From contig JABGUL010000034.1 in NCBI GenBank assembly GCA_018646605.1, positions 62,001-126,000 on the forward strand: a DNA stretch of 64,000 nucleotides. Reading direction: 5' to 3'. This document shows positions 55,126 to 62,779 of the stretch, piece after piece (position 1 is the first letter of the stretch; each line of letters starts with the position of its first letter). The position numbers were made by a program, and so were the translations under genes. Source of the DNA: Flavobacteriaceae bacterium. Lineage in GTDB: Bacteria > Bacteroidota > Bacteroidia > Flavobacteriales > Flavobacteriaceae. A model generated the notes under the pieces. It was not told where the DNA came from, did no database searches, and worked only from the letters and a program-made list of their open reading frames with translations.

Positions 55126-56586
55126 ATGATTTCACCTCTTTTTATTCTAAGTCTAATTATAGGTTATTTTTTAGTTTTGGTCGGGATTGCTTATTATACC
55201 GGAAAGGAAGACTCCAACGAAAGTTTTTTTAAGGCAAACCGAAATTCACCTTGGTATTTAGTTGCCTTTGGTATGGTAGGAGCTTCTTTGTCTGGAGTCA
55301 CTTTTATATCGGTGCCAGGCTGGATAAAAGATTCACAGTTCACCTATTTTCAAGTAGTAATGGGATATTTGGTAGGGTATTTTGTTGTGGCTTATGTTTT
55401 ACTTCCCGTTTATTACAAAAATAATGTTACCTCAATTTATGAATATTTAAATACACGATTTGGGAAAAATAGCCATCGTGCGGGAGCCTTCTTTTTCTTT
55501 TTATCTAGAGTCCTAGGAGCTGCTTTTCGTTTATTTTTAGTGGCCATTGTTTTACAACAATTCATTTTTGATGCATGGAATATCCCTTTTGAGATTACGG
55601 TTATTTTATCCATCGTACTCATATGGGTTTACACGCAGAGAGGGGGAATTAAAACCATCGTTTTTACAGATACACTGCAAACCTCCCTAATGATCTTATC
55701 TGTTGTTTTGTCTATCGCATATATAAATGAAGCATTAGATTGGTCATTTTCAGAATTTTTAGCTTCTACAGAATTTTCGCAGTACAATTCAGTCTTTGTG
55801 ACTGATTCGATTCTTAGTCGCAATCATTTTTTAAAATCATTTATTGGTGGTGCTTTTGTTACCATATGTATGACCGGTTTGGATCAAGATATGATGCAAA
55901 AAAACTTGAGCTGTAGAAACTTGAAAGATGCGCAAAAAAATATGGTTGTCTTTAGCTTTGTTCTTGTTTTTGTGACAGGGCTATTTATGTTGCTAGGGAG
56001 CCTACTTTATATTTATGCAGAATCTCAAGGCATTGAAGTGCCATTAATGGATGGTAGTCCAAAAACGGACTTATTGTTTCCTGAAATTGCCTTAAATGGC
56101 CGCTTAGGAATTGCAGTAGCCGTGACCTTTATTTTAGGTTTAATCGCTGCCGCATACAGTAGTGCTGATAGCGCCTTGACCTCGTTAACTACTTCTTTCT
56201 GTATTGATTTTTTAAACCTTGAAAAATATCCAGAAAAGAAACAAAAAAGCATTCGGAAAAAAACTCACATTGGAATGAGTGTCTTATTAATCCTTGTGGT
56301 TATTCTTTTTAAATACATCCTAGATAGAAATGTTATCGATGGACTCTTGACAGTTGCTGGGTATACCTATGGACCCCTTTTAGGACTGTTTGCTTTTGGA
56401 ATTTTTACTTCATATAAAATTCACGATCGCCATGTGTGGTGGGTTCTTTTGGGAGCATTAGCACTAATAAGCATAATAGGTAATTTGGATGCAGCTACCT
56501 TGGGCGGCTATCAACTGGGATACGAATTACTTCCATTAAATGGACTCCTTACCTTTCTAGGACTTGTACTGATTCGTAGAAAGTAA
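55126..56586 (+). CDS. Sodium:solute symporter (SSS family)
   Basis: A 486-residue membrane protein with about 13 helices, of the SSS family that takes up sugars, amino acids or vitamins with sodium. Core signatures: ARNSPW-like text FKANRNSPWYLVAFGMVGASLSGVTFISVPGW, the TM6 segment with GLDQDMMQKNLSCRNLKDAQ and TM8 AAAYSSADSALTSLTTSF, with serines expected at the sodium site. The substrate is unknown. Its last 30 bases overlap the convergent CoA-binding gene. Confidence 0.9.
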   Translation: MISPLFILSLIIGYFLVLVGIAYYTGKEDSNESFFKANRNSPWYLVAFGMVGASLSGVTFISVPGWIKDSQFTYFQVVMGYLVGYFVVAYVLLPVYYKNNVTSIYEYLNTRFGKNSHRAGAFFFFLSRVLGAAFRLFLVAIVLQQFIFDAWNIPFEITVILSIVLIWVYTQRGGIKTIVFTDTLQTSLMILSVVLSIAYINEALDWSFSEFLASTEFSQYNSVFVTDSILSRNHFLKSFIGGAFVTICMTGLDQDMMQKNLSCRNLKDAQKNMVVFSFVLVFVTGLFMLLGSLLYIYAESQGIEVPLMDGSPKTDLLFPEIALNGRLGIAVAVTFILGLIAAAYSSADSALTSLTTSFCIDFLNLEKYPEKKQKSIRKKTHIGMSVLLILVVILFKYILDRNVIDGLLTVAGYTYGPLLGLFAFGIFTSYKIHDRHVWWVLLGALALISIIGNLDAATLGGYQLGYELLPLNGLLTFLGLVLIRRK

Positions 56587-56928
56587 AACCAAAGTACAAG
56601 CGTTTTCCCAAGGAATGCCTTTTTCCTGAAGTTTTTGAGCAAAAATTGGGTTTTCTGTCCCCGGATTAAAAATAACTCTCTTAGGATTAAGATTAACAAT
56701 ATAATCAAAATAGGGCTCCTGTCGTGGTGCTCCTATATAAAGGGAAACTGTATGAATATTCTCCTGTGGCTCGTGAACAGGAACAATAGATAAAGAAGCA
56801 ATTTTACCTTTTTTAATTCCCATTGGAACGACTTCGATATCTTCAACTAACAATCGGTGTACAGCCTTGAAAGCGTATCGCTCAGGATTCATTGTGGCAC
56901 CCAATACAAGGGTTTTATATCCTACCAT
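56557..56928 (-). CDS. CoA-binding domain protein
   Basis: A 123-residue single-domain Rossmann-like protein of the CoA-binding (YccU-like) family: YKTLVLGATMNPERYAFKAV, then IEVVPMGIKKG, ISLYIGAPRQEPYFDYIV-like text and VIFNPGTENPIFAQKLQEKG. The role is unknown. I start it at the ATG at 56928, since the ATG and the fabH stop overlap (ATGGTAG), which is typical of coupled translation; the longer frame would extend seven codons into fabH. Its 3' end overlaps the convergent symporter gene. Confidence 0.85.
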   Translation of the reverse strand: MVGYKTLVLGATMNPERYAFKAVHRLLVEDIEVVPMGIKKGKIASLSIVPVHEPQENIHTVSLYIGAPRQEPYFDYIVNLNPKRVIFNPGTENPIFAQKLQEKGIPWENACTLVLLSTNQYKS

Positions 56929-57929
56929 TGTATCATTACACTTCCCCATGTGAAACCACTTCCGAAAGCGGCTAAGACTACCTTAGTGCCTGGTACAATT
57001 TTCCCTTCTTCCCATGCTTCTGTTAAAGCAATAGGAATGGAGGCTGCAGTCGTATTTCCATAACGTTGGATATTGTTATATACTTGATCATCACTCAATC
57101 CAAATTTTCGTTGTACAAATTGAGAGATTCTAAGGTTCGCTTGATGTGGAATTAACATTCCAATTTGATCTGCAGTCCATCCAGTTTTTTGTAACCCCTC
57201 ATTGATGACTTCTGCAAATCGAACTACCGCATTTTTAAACACGAACTGACCGTTCATGTAAGGGTAATAGGAAATATCATCAGGATCATTTGCAGTCAAA
57301 ATTTCAGGAACCCATCGGCCAGTATTAGGCCCTATCAAGGATAGCTCTTCTGCATATTTCCCTTCAGAATGTAAATGGGAAGAAAGTACTCCTGTTTCGT
57401 TATTCTCGGCTCGAGTCATCACTACAGCTCCTGCACCATCTCCAAAAATTACGGAAATATTCCTTCCTCTTGTTGTCATATCCAGCCCCCCAGAGTGGTA
57501 TTCAGATCCAATGACTAAGACATTCTTATACATTCCGGTTTTAATAAACTGATCGGCGGTGGATACAGCATAAACAAAACCCGAACATTGCATACGAATA
57601 TCCATTGCAGGACAATCCGGAATATCCAAAGCCTCTTGAACCAAAACTCCAGAGCCAGGGAAATAATAATCTGGACTTAGGGTTGCAAATAAAATAAGAT
57701 CTATTTCCTGAGCTTTTAATTTAGCTCTTTCTAAGGCGACTTTAGCAGCTTTAACACCCATGGAGGCCGTTCCCTCTTTGTCACCCTTTAAAATATGTCG
57801 TCGTGCCTCAATACCTGTTCTTTCAATGATCCAATCGCTTGAAGTATCCATTTTCTTCTCAAGATCTGCATTGGTAACAATATTATCGGGAAGGAATTTA
57901 CCTAAGCCAATTATCTTAGAGTTATACAT
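56922..57929 (-). CDS. Beta-ketoacyl-ACP synthase III (FabH-like)
   Basis: A 335-residue thiolase-fold condensing enzyme that starts fatty acid synthesis from acyl-CoA and malonyl-ACP. It shows GLGKFLPDNIVTNADLEKKM, the active-site Cys in DIRMQCSGFVYAVSTA, IFGDGAGAVVM, the His in LIPHQANLRISQF and the Asn in NIQRYGNTTAASIP. All of the Cys-His-Asn triad is present. Bacteroidota often have several copies, so this may be a paralogue rather than the primary FabH. It overlaps the CoA-binding gene by 7 bases. Confidence 0.92.
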   Translation of the reverse strand: MYNSKIIGLGKFLPDNIVTNADLEKKMDTSSDWIIERTGIEARRHILKGDKEGTASMGVKAAKVALERAKLKAQEIDLILFATLSPDYYFPGSGVLVQEALDIPDCPAMDIRMQCSGFVYAVSTADQFIKTGMYKNVLVIGSEYHSGGLDMTTRGRNISVIFGDGAGAVVMTRAENNETGVLSSHLHSEGKYAEELSLIGPNTGRWVPEILTANDPDDISYYPYMNGQFVFKNAVVRFAEVINEGLQKTGWTADQIGMLIPHQANLRISQFVQRKFGLSDDQVYNNIQRYGNTTAASIPIALTEAWEEGKIVPGTKVVLAAFGSGFTWGSVMIQW

Positions 57930-58002
57930 AGGCTGTTGTTTTGTTTTTTTGAAAAATACTCATTTTTGTTGGCTTGACCAACTCAACCTTAAAAGGAACT
58001 TC

Positions 58003-59313
58003 TTAAAGGTATTTTTTAAAATCTTCCGTTTGAATTTCAGCTTTCAAATCATGCAATAAATGATAAAGTCCAAAGAAGGTTCTATTGATATAAATAAAGT
58101 GTTTTGAACCCCTGTTTCCATTCATTTTTCTCAACTGTGTATCACCCGCAAAATCTCTTGAGAGATGACTTATGTCCTCCCAAAACTTTGCACTTGAAAA
58201 ATCAAAGCTTTTGTCATGAAAAGGAAGCGTAAAGAGACGCATCATGCGTTGGAACAATTCAGTAAAATAATGAACCTCCTCTTCTGAGTCTGAAGGCAAT
58301 ATAATTTCCAACTCCCGCAATAACTTGTCAAACTTAGAAACATCCTCAATATTTTCCTTGTTAGAAAGTTCAAAATAAGGATGATAAAAATCTTCTGGTA
58401 TCGATTTCATGCAGCCAAAATCAATAGCAATTAAATTTCGCTCTTGGTCAACCATAAAATTTCCTGGATGAGGATCCGCTTGGACTTTTTTCAAACCGTG
58501 AATCTGAAACATATAAAAATCCCAAAGTGTTTGCCCCAATCGGTTTCTAACATCATGACCTTCATCTTCTTGAGCCACGTATTCTGAAAGATGTACCCCC
58601 TCCATCCAATCCATAGTTAGTGTTTTGGAAGTCGTCCACTTTTTGTAATATTTAGGAAATTTTAAATTTGGAATTTTTTTAGCAGCATTAGAAACATATT
58701 CACTGTTCACCAATTCTTGGAGGTAGTCTGTTTCTTCTAGGAGTTTATCTTCAACCTCTTTAAAATACTTTGCCGTGTCTTTCCCTTTGAGGTTAAACAT
58801 TTTTAAGGCAATGGGTTTAATTAATGCTAAATCAGAGCTGATACTATTTGCCACTCCAGGATATTGAATTTTCACAGCAAGTTTTTTCCCTTCTTTTGAA
58901 GCGCGATGTACTTGTCCTATACTGGCCGCGTTTTCAGATTGAGTAACAAATGTATCAAAGACCACTTCTGGGTCAGCTCCTAAATATTTTCGTATTGTTT
59001 TTTTAACCAATGCAGAAGACAAAGGTGGAACTGAAAATTGTGCCAAACCAAATTGCTCTACATAAGCCTGTGGCAACAGATTCTTTTCCATACTTAACAT
59101 TTGCGCTACCTTAAGTGCACTACCTTTCAACTCCTTAAGGCCATTATAAATGTCCTTGGCATTATTTTCATTAAGCTTGTTTTTAGAATCTTCCCCTTTG
59201 ATTAATTTATCACCATAATAGCGGATATAATTCCCTCCTACTCTTATTCCGGTAGAAACTAATTTTGAGGCACGTTCGATTTTGTTGGTTGGAATTGAAT
59301 CTAATGTTTTCAA
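58003..59313 (-). CDS. ABC1/AarF (UbiB-like) atypical kinase
   Basis: A 436-residue member of the ABC1 kinase-like family, linked in other organisms to quinone and lipid metabolism. Motifs: KGSALKVAQMLS (KxGQ-type motif, reading KVAQ with Ala70 instead of Gly), AASIGQVHRASKEGKKLAVKIQYPG (A-rich loop and Lys), QADPHPGNFMVDQ and LIAIDFGCMKSIP (DFG). There is no internal Met before residue 72, so it must start at TTG 59313, directly after the TAA of the tetR-like gene and in the same frame. The family beginning KTLDSIPTNKIERA fits this start. Confidence 0.87.
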   Translation of the reverse strand: MKTLDSIPTNKIERASKLVSTGIRVGGNYIRYYGDKLIKGEDSKNKLNENNAKDIYNGLKELKGSALKVAQMLSMEKNLLPQAYVEQFGLAQFSVPPLSSALVKKTIRKYLGADPEVVFDTFVTQSENAASIGQVHRASKEGKKLAVKIQYPGVANSISSDLALIKPIALKMFNLKGKDTAKYFKEVEDKLLEETDYLQELVNSEYVSNAAKKIPNLKFPKYYKKWTTSKTLTMDWMEGVHLSEYVAQEDEGHDVRNRLGQTLWDFYMFQIHGLKKVQADPHPGNFMVDQERNLIAIDFGCMKSIPEDFYHPYFELSNKENIEDVSKFDKLLRELEIILPSDSEEEVHYFTELFQRMMRLFTLPFHDKSFDFSSAKFWEDISHLSRDFAGDTQLRKMNGNRGSKHFIYINRTFFGLYHLLHDLKAEIQTEDFKKYL

Positions 59314-59970
59314 TTAAGTCATTTTAAAATTTTCTTTCCAAAGAAATTTTCCAAAATCAATAATACTGTCGAGGGGGGTATTATCAAATAATTCAAAAAC
59401 GGTTTGAACTGATTTTTCTATGGCCATGTCTGTTTTTTCAAAACCAGCAGATTTATCCTCTAACCAAAATTTTAAAAGAAATAACAACTGTACCCAAGCA
59501 CCTTCGGAAAAAAGAGCTTCGGGATGCTTTGTAAATCGTGACTGCTTGTGCATATTACCTTGTTCTATGAGAGTCGATGCAAATTGCTTGAAAGAACTAC
59601 GCAAACTCTTTAAAGACATTAACTGTTGCATTTTATTTTTTGAAGAAGAGAGCACAAATAAAACATAACTTCTATTTAGCAATAGCACCTCAAAAAAGGT
59701 GTAATAAAAAGAAAGTAATTTTTCTTTTGGAGATTGGGTTTCAAAATCTTTCTCTTTGCTTATTAATGAAAAAGCGTTGTCAAAAAACTGAACAAAAATG
59801 GATTCTTTAATGTGTTCCAAGGAAGAGAAATGCTTATAAAAATCAGATTCTTCAATCCCATTATTTTTACAAAAATTAAAAACTGATTTTGGCTCCTTTT
59901 CATGTTCTAAAACATGGTCGCTGTATGCCTCAACTATTTTATTTTTCAACTCTAAATTCTTTTTTGCCAT
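59314..59970 (-). CDS. TetR/AcrR-like transcriptional regulator
   Basis: A 218-residue protein. Residues about 10-60 form a TetR-type helix-turn-helix (KIVEAYSDHVLEHEKEPKS, then NNGIEESDFYKHFSSLEHIK), with the YKHF motif typical of the recognition helix. The C-terminal ligand-binding part is helical and hydrophobic. It has a strong promoter upstream and is divergent from htpG. The ABC1 kinase gene follows with no gap after a single TAA, in frame. Its target and ligand are unknown; auto-control of this pair is inferred. Confidence 0.8.
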   Translation of the reverse strand: MAKKNLELKNKIVEAYSDHVLEHEKEPKSVFNFCKNNGIEESDFYKHFSSLEHIKESIFVQFFDNAFSLISKEKDFETQSPKEKLLSFYYTFFEVLLLNRSYVLFVLSSSKNKMQQLMSLKSLRSSFKQFASTLIEQGNMHKQSRFTKHPEALFSEGAWVQLLFLLKFWLEDKSAGFEKTDMAIEKSVQTVFELFDNTPLDSIIDFGKFLWKENFKMT

Positions 59971-59986
59971 ATCATTTAAGTTCGTA

Positions 59987-60016
59987 CAAATATAGTGTGT
60001 TTATTCTTTTTTGCAA
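59987..60016 (-). promoter_or_regulatory. Promoter for the tetR-like/ABC1 kinase operon
   Basis: On the minus strand TTG (60016-60014), a 19-base spacer and TATATTTG (59994-59987) match TTG-N19-TAnnTTTG exactly. The -7 box ends 16 bases before the ATG. Confidence 0.65.
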
Positions 60017-60056
60017 TAAGTTAAACATAATATCTTGTTAAATTTCATGTGTCATC

Positions 60057-60085
60057 TTGTCACAATTTTAAGTATGGTATTTTTT
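60057..60085 (+). promoter_or_regulatory. Possible htpG promoter
   Basis: TTG (60057-60059), an 18-base spacer and TATTTTTT (60078-60085), seven of eight matches to TAnnTTTG. It lies 34 bases before the htpG ATG. No CIRCE-like element was seen. Confidence 0.4.
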
Positions 60086-60119
60086 TTGACTACATCATTT
60101 AAAATTAAAAACCAAAAAC

Positions 60120-62003
60120 ATGAGTACAGGAAAAATTAATGTAGCTGTTGAAAACATTTTCCCACTAATCAAGAAATTTCTTTACAGTGACCACGAGATT
60201 TTTTTAAGAGAACTGATTTCAAATGCTACAGACGCCACAACCAAGCTTCATCACTTAAGTAGCCTGGGCGAGATAAAAGGTGATCTGGGAGCGACCCAAA
60301 TAGAAATCAAGATTGACAAAAAAGGTAAAAAACTTCATGTCATTGACCAAGGGATTGGAATGACTGAAGATGAAGTTCAAAAATACATCAATGAAGTTGC
60401 TTTTTCTGGAGCTGAGGAATTTTTAGAACAGTATAAAGATTCTGCAAAAGACAGTGGTATCATTGGTCATTTTGGATTAGGCTTCTATTCTGCTTTTATG
60501 GTTTCCGAAAAAGTTGAAATCATTACAAAATCTCACAAAGACAGTCCTGCAGCGCATTGGACATGTGATGGATCACCAGAATACACACTGGAAGCTTCTA
60601 CAAAAGACAGTAGAGGAACTGAAATAATCTTACATATTGACAAAGATTCTAAGGAGTTTTTAGAAGAGTCTCGGATCAAAGAACTTTTGACTAAATACAA
60701 TAAGTTCATGCCGATTCCTATAAAATTTGGTACTCGGGAAGAAACACTTCCTTTGCCAGAAGGGGCGCCGGAAGATGCCAAACCAGAAACCCTTACTGTA
60801 GACAATATAATCAACAATCCTGAGCCTGCTTGGACCAAAAAGCCTGCAGACTTAGAAGATCAAAACTACAAGGACTTTTACCGGGAGTTGTACCCCATGC
60901 AATTTGAAGAGCCTTTATTCAATATTCACTTGAATGTTGATTATCCGTTTAATTTAACAGGTATCCTCTACTTTCCTAAATTAAATAACGATTTAAACGT
61001 TCAGAAAGATCGTATCCAACTGTATCAAAATCAGGTTTTTGTCACTGACAATGTTGAAGGTATTGTTCCTGAATTCTTAACCTTATTAAGAGGGGTTATT
61101 GATTCTCCTGACATTCCACTGAATGTTTCACGGAGTTACCTACAAGCTGATGGAGCAGTAAAGAAAATCAGTAACTATATAACACGAAAAGTTGCAGACA
61201 AACTAAGTAGTTTATTCAAAAAAGATCGTAAGGGATTTGAAGAAAAATGGAATGATATTAAGGTGGTCATTGAATATGGAATGTTAAGTGAAGATAAGTT
61301 TTTTGAAAAAGCAGAAAATTTTGCTCTTTTCCCAACCACCGACGGTGAATATTTCACTTTTGAGGAATTACAAACTGCTGTAAAAGAACATCAGACGGAC
61401 AAAGATGACAAGCTTGTTCTTCTTTATGCATCAGACACGGAAGACCAGCACAGTTATATCACACAAGCTAAAAACAAAGGATACAAAGTATTGCTTTTGG
61501 ACTCACCCATTATTGGACACCTTATTCAAAAGCTGGAAGGCAGCAAGGAGAATGTATCTTTTGCTCGTGTGGATGGTGATACAATAGAAAATTTAATTAA
61601 AAAGGATGAAGCTACCGTTTCAAAACTAACTGAAGAAGAGAAGGAGACGCTAAAACCGATGATTGAATCAGTTGTAAAAGAAGGAGGGTATACTGTACAG
61701 ATGGAAGCAATGGACAGTCATGCACTACCTTTCGTTTTAACACAACCTGAATTCATGAGAAGAATGAAAGAGATGCAACAAACAGGAGGTGGTGGAATGA
61801 TGATGGGAAATATGCCTGACATGTACACGCTTACTGTCAACACTAATCATGAGTTGGTAGGTCAAATACTCGCGACCAAAACTGAGAAAAAGAGAGAACG
61901 TTTGATACAGCAAGCCGTTGACCTCGCTCGATTATCAAAAAATCTCTTGAAAGGAGAAGCACTGACAGATTTTATTCAACGAAGTGTTGAACTAATTAAA
62001 TAA
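60120..62003 (+). CDS. htpG: Molecular chaperone HtpG (Hsp90)
   Basis: A 627-residue Hsp90 family chaperone with the usual three domains. The GHKL ATPase domain (about 1-220) has LRELISNATDAT, VIDQGIGMTEDEV and IIGHFGLGFYSAFMVS. The middle domain (about 230-500) has LYFPKLNNDLNVQKDRIQLYQNQVFVTDN, then RGVIDSPDIPLNVSRSYLQ with the conserved SR. The C-terminal dimerisation domain ends at LTDFIQRSVELIK. Length is standard. It is divergent from the tetR-like gene, has a candidate promoter and is followed by a strong terminator. Confidence 0.96.
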   Translation: MSTGKINVAVENIFPLIKKFLYSDHEIFLRELISNATDATTKLHHLSSLGEIKGDLGATQIEIKIDKKGKKLHVIDQGIGMTEDEVQKYINEVAFSGAEEFLEQYKDSAKDSGIIGHFGLGFYSAFMVSEKVEIITKSHKDSPAAHWTCDGSPEYTLEASTKDSRGTEIILHIDKDSKEFLEESRIKELLTKYNKFMPIPIKFGTREETLPLPEGAPEDAKPETLTVDNIINNPEPAWTKKPADLEDQNYKDFYRELYPMQFEEPLFNIHLNVDYPFNLTGILYFPKLNNDLNVQKDRIQLYQNQVFVTDNVEGIVPEFLTLLRGVIDSPDIPLNVSRSYLQADGAVKKISNYITRKVADKLSSLFKKDRKGFEEKWNDIKVVIEYGMLSEDKFFEKAENFALFPTTDGEYFTFEELQTAVKEHQTDKDDKLVLLYASDTEDQHSYITQAKNKGYKVLLLDSPIIGHLIQKLEGSKENVSFARVDGDTIENLIKKDEATVSKLTEEEKETLKPMIESVVKEGGYTVQMEAMDSHALPFVLTQPEFMRRMKEMQQTGGGGMMMGNMPDMYTLTVNTNHELVGQILATKTEKKRERLIQQAVDLARLSKNLLKGEALTDFIQRSVELIK

Positions 62004-62009
62004 TAAGAT

Positions 62010-62032
62010 AACCGCCTTTGGGCGGTTTTTTT
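62010..62032 (+). terminator. Intrinsic terminator of htpG
   Basis: AACCGCC / GGCGGTT stem (7 pairs, loop of 4), then a run of T residues. It lies 6 bases after the htpG stop. Confidence 0.88.
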
Positions 62033-62060
62033 ATTTCTTGATTCTTTTGTTTCTTGCACT

Positions 62061-62669
62061 ATGATTGATTCGGAATTACTACCAAAGGATGGAGATATAT
62101 TAAAACTAAACGATGCTGAAATAAGTTACTTTGAGTCTTTTTTCACAGCAAGAGAAGCACAGGCGATATTCAATCAACTGCTCCATGAAACTCCATGGCA
62201 ACAAGACCCAATTACAGTCTTTGGCAAAACCTATCAACAACCTCGACTGACCGCGTTATATGCTAACAATACCAAGCCCTACACCTACTCAGGGATCACT
62301 ATGCAACCTAAGGAAATGACTCCTTTACTTCGAGAGATTCAAAATAAAATTAAACTTGTTTGCGAAGCATCGTTTACAACAGTTCTGTTGAATTTATATC
62401 GCGATGGTAAAGACAGTAACGGCTGGCACGCTGACAATGAAAAGGAATTAGGTAAAAATCCTATTATTGCCTCTTTAAGTTTAGGTGAAAATCGATTATT
62501 CCATTTAAAACACAGACGTAATAAAGAAGATCGACTTAAGCTATTATTGAAATCTGGAAGTTTGTTAATTATGGGAGGGGCCACTCAAGAACATTGGTTG
62601 CATCAAATTTCAAAAACAGCAAAACCCGTCAAACCTAGAATAAATCTCACCTTTAGAAAAATTCTTTAA
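62061..62669 (+). CDS. alkB: AlkB-like alpha-ketoglutarate-dependent dioxygenase
   Basis: A 202-residue iron- and 2-oxoglutarate-dependent dioxygenase that reverses alkylation damage in nucleic acids. The double-stranded beta helix has the iron ligands in GWHADNEKELG (His, Asp) and a later His in EHWLHQI, followed by PRINLTFRK with the two Arg that bind 2-oxoglutarate. Nucleobase-binding text such as PRLTALYANN precedes it. It follows the htpG terminator by 28 bases. The gene symbol is by family similarity; it may be an AlkB paralogue. Confidence 0.88.
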   Translation: MIDSELLPKDGDILKLNDAEISYFESFFTAREAQAIFNQLLHETPWQQDPITVFGKTYQQPRLTALYANNTKPYTYSGITMQPKEMTPLLREIQNKIKLVCEASFTTVLLNLYRDGKDSNGWHADNEKELGKNPIIASLSLGENRLFHLKHRRNKEDRLKLLLKSGSLLIMGGATQEHWLHQISKTAKPVKPRINLTFRKIL

Positions 62670-62735
62670 CATCATCAATACCTGATTTTTTCTACACTAT
62701 AAATTTAAAAAGAATTAAACCTTTAATAGATAAAA

Positions 62736-62762
62736 TTGTCATAGTAACATTATGTATTTTTG
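62736..62762 (+). promoter_or_regulatory. Promoter candidate for the DUF5916 gene
   Basis: TTG (62736-62738), a 16-base spacer and TATTTTTG (62755-62762), an exact -7 match but a short spacer. It lies 17 bases before the TTG start codon at 62780. Confidence 0.45.
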
Positions 62763-62779
62763 ATATTTATAATAAAGCT

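Noticed and set aside
57968-57982. Inverted repeat GTTGG-N5-CCAAC upstream of fabH
   Set aside because: Only five base pairs, no T run on the needed strand and no conserved promoter nearby; too weak to call.
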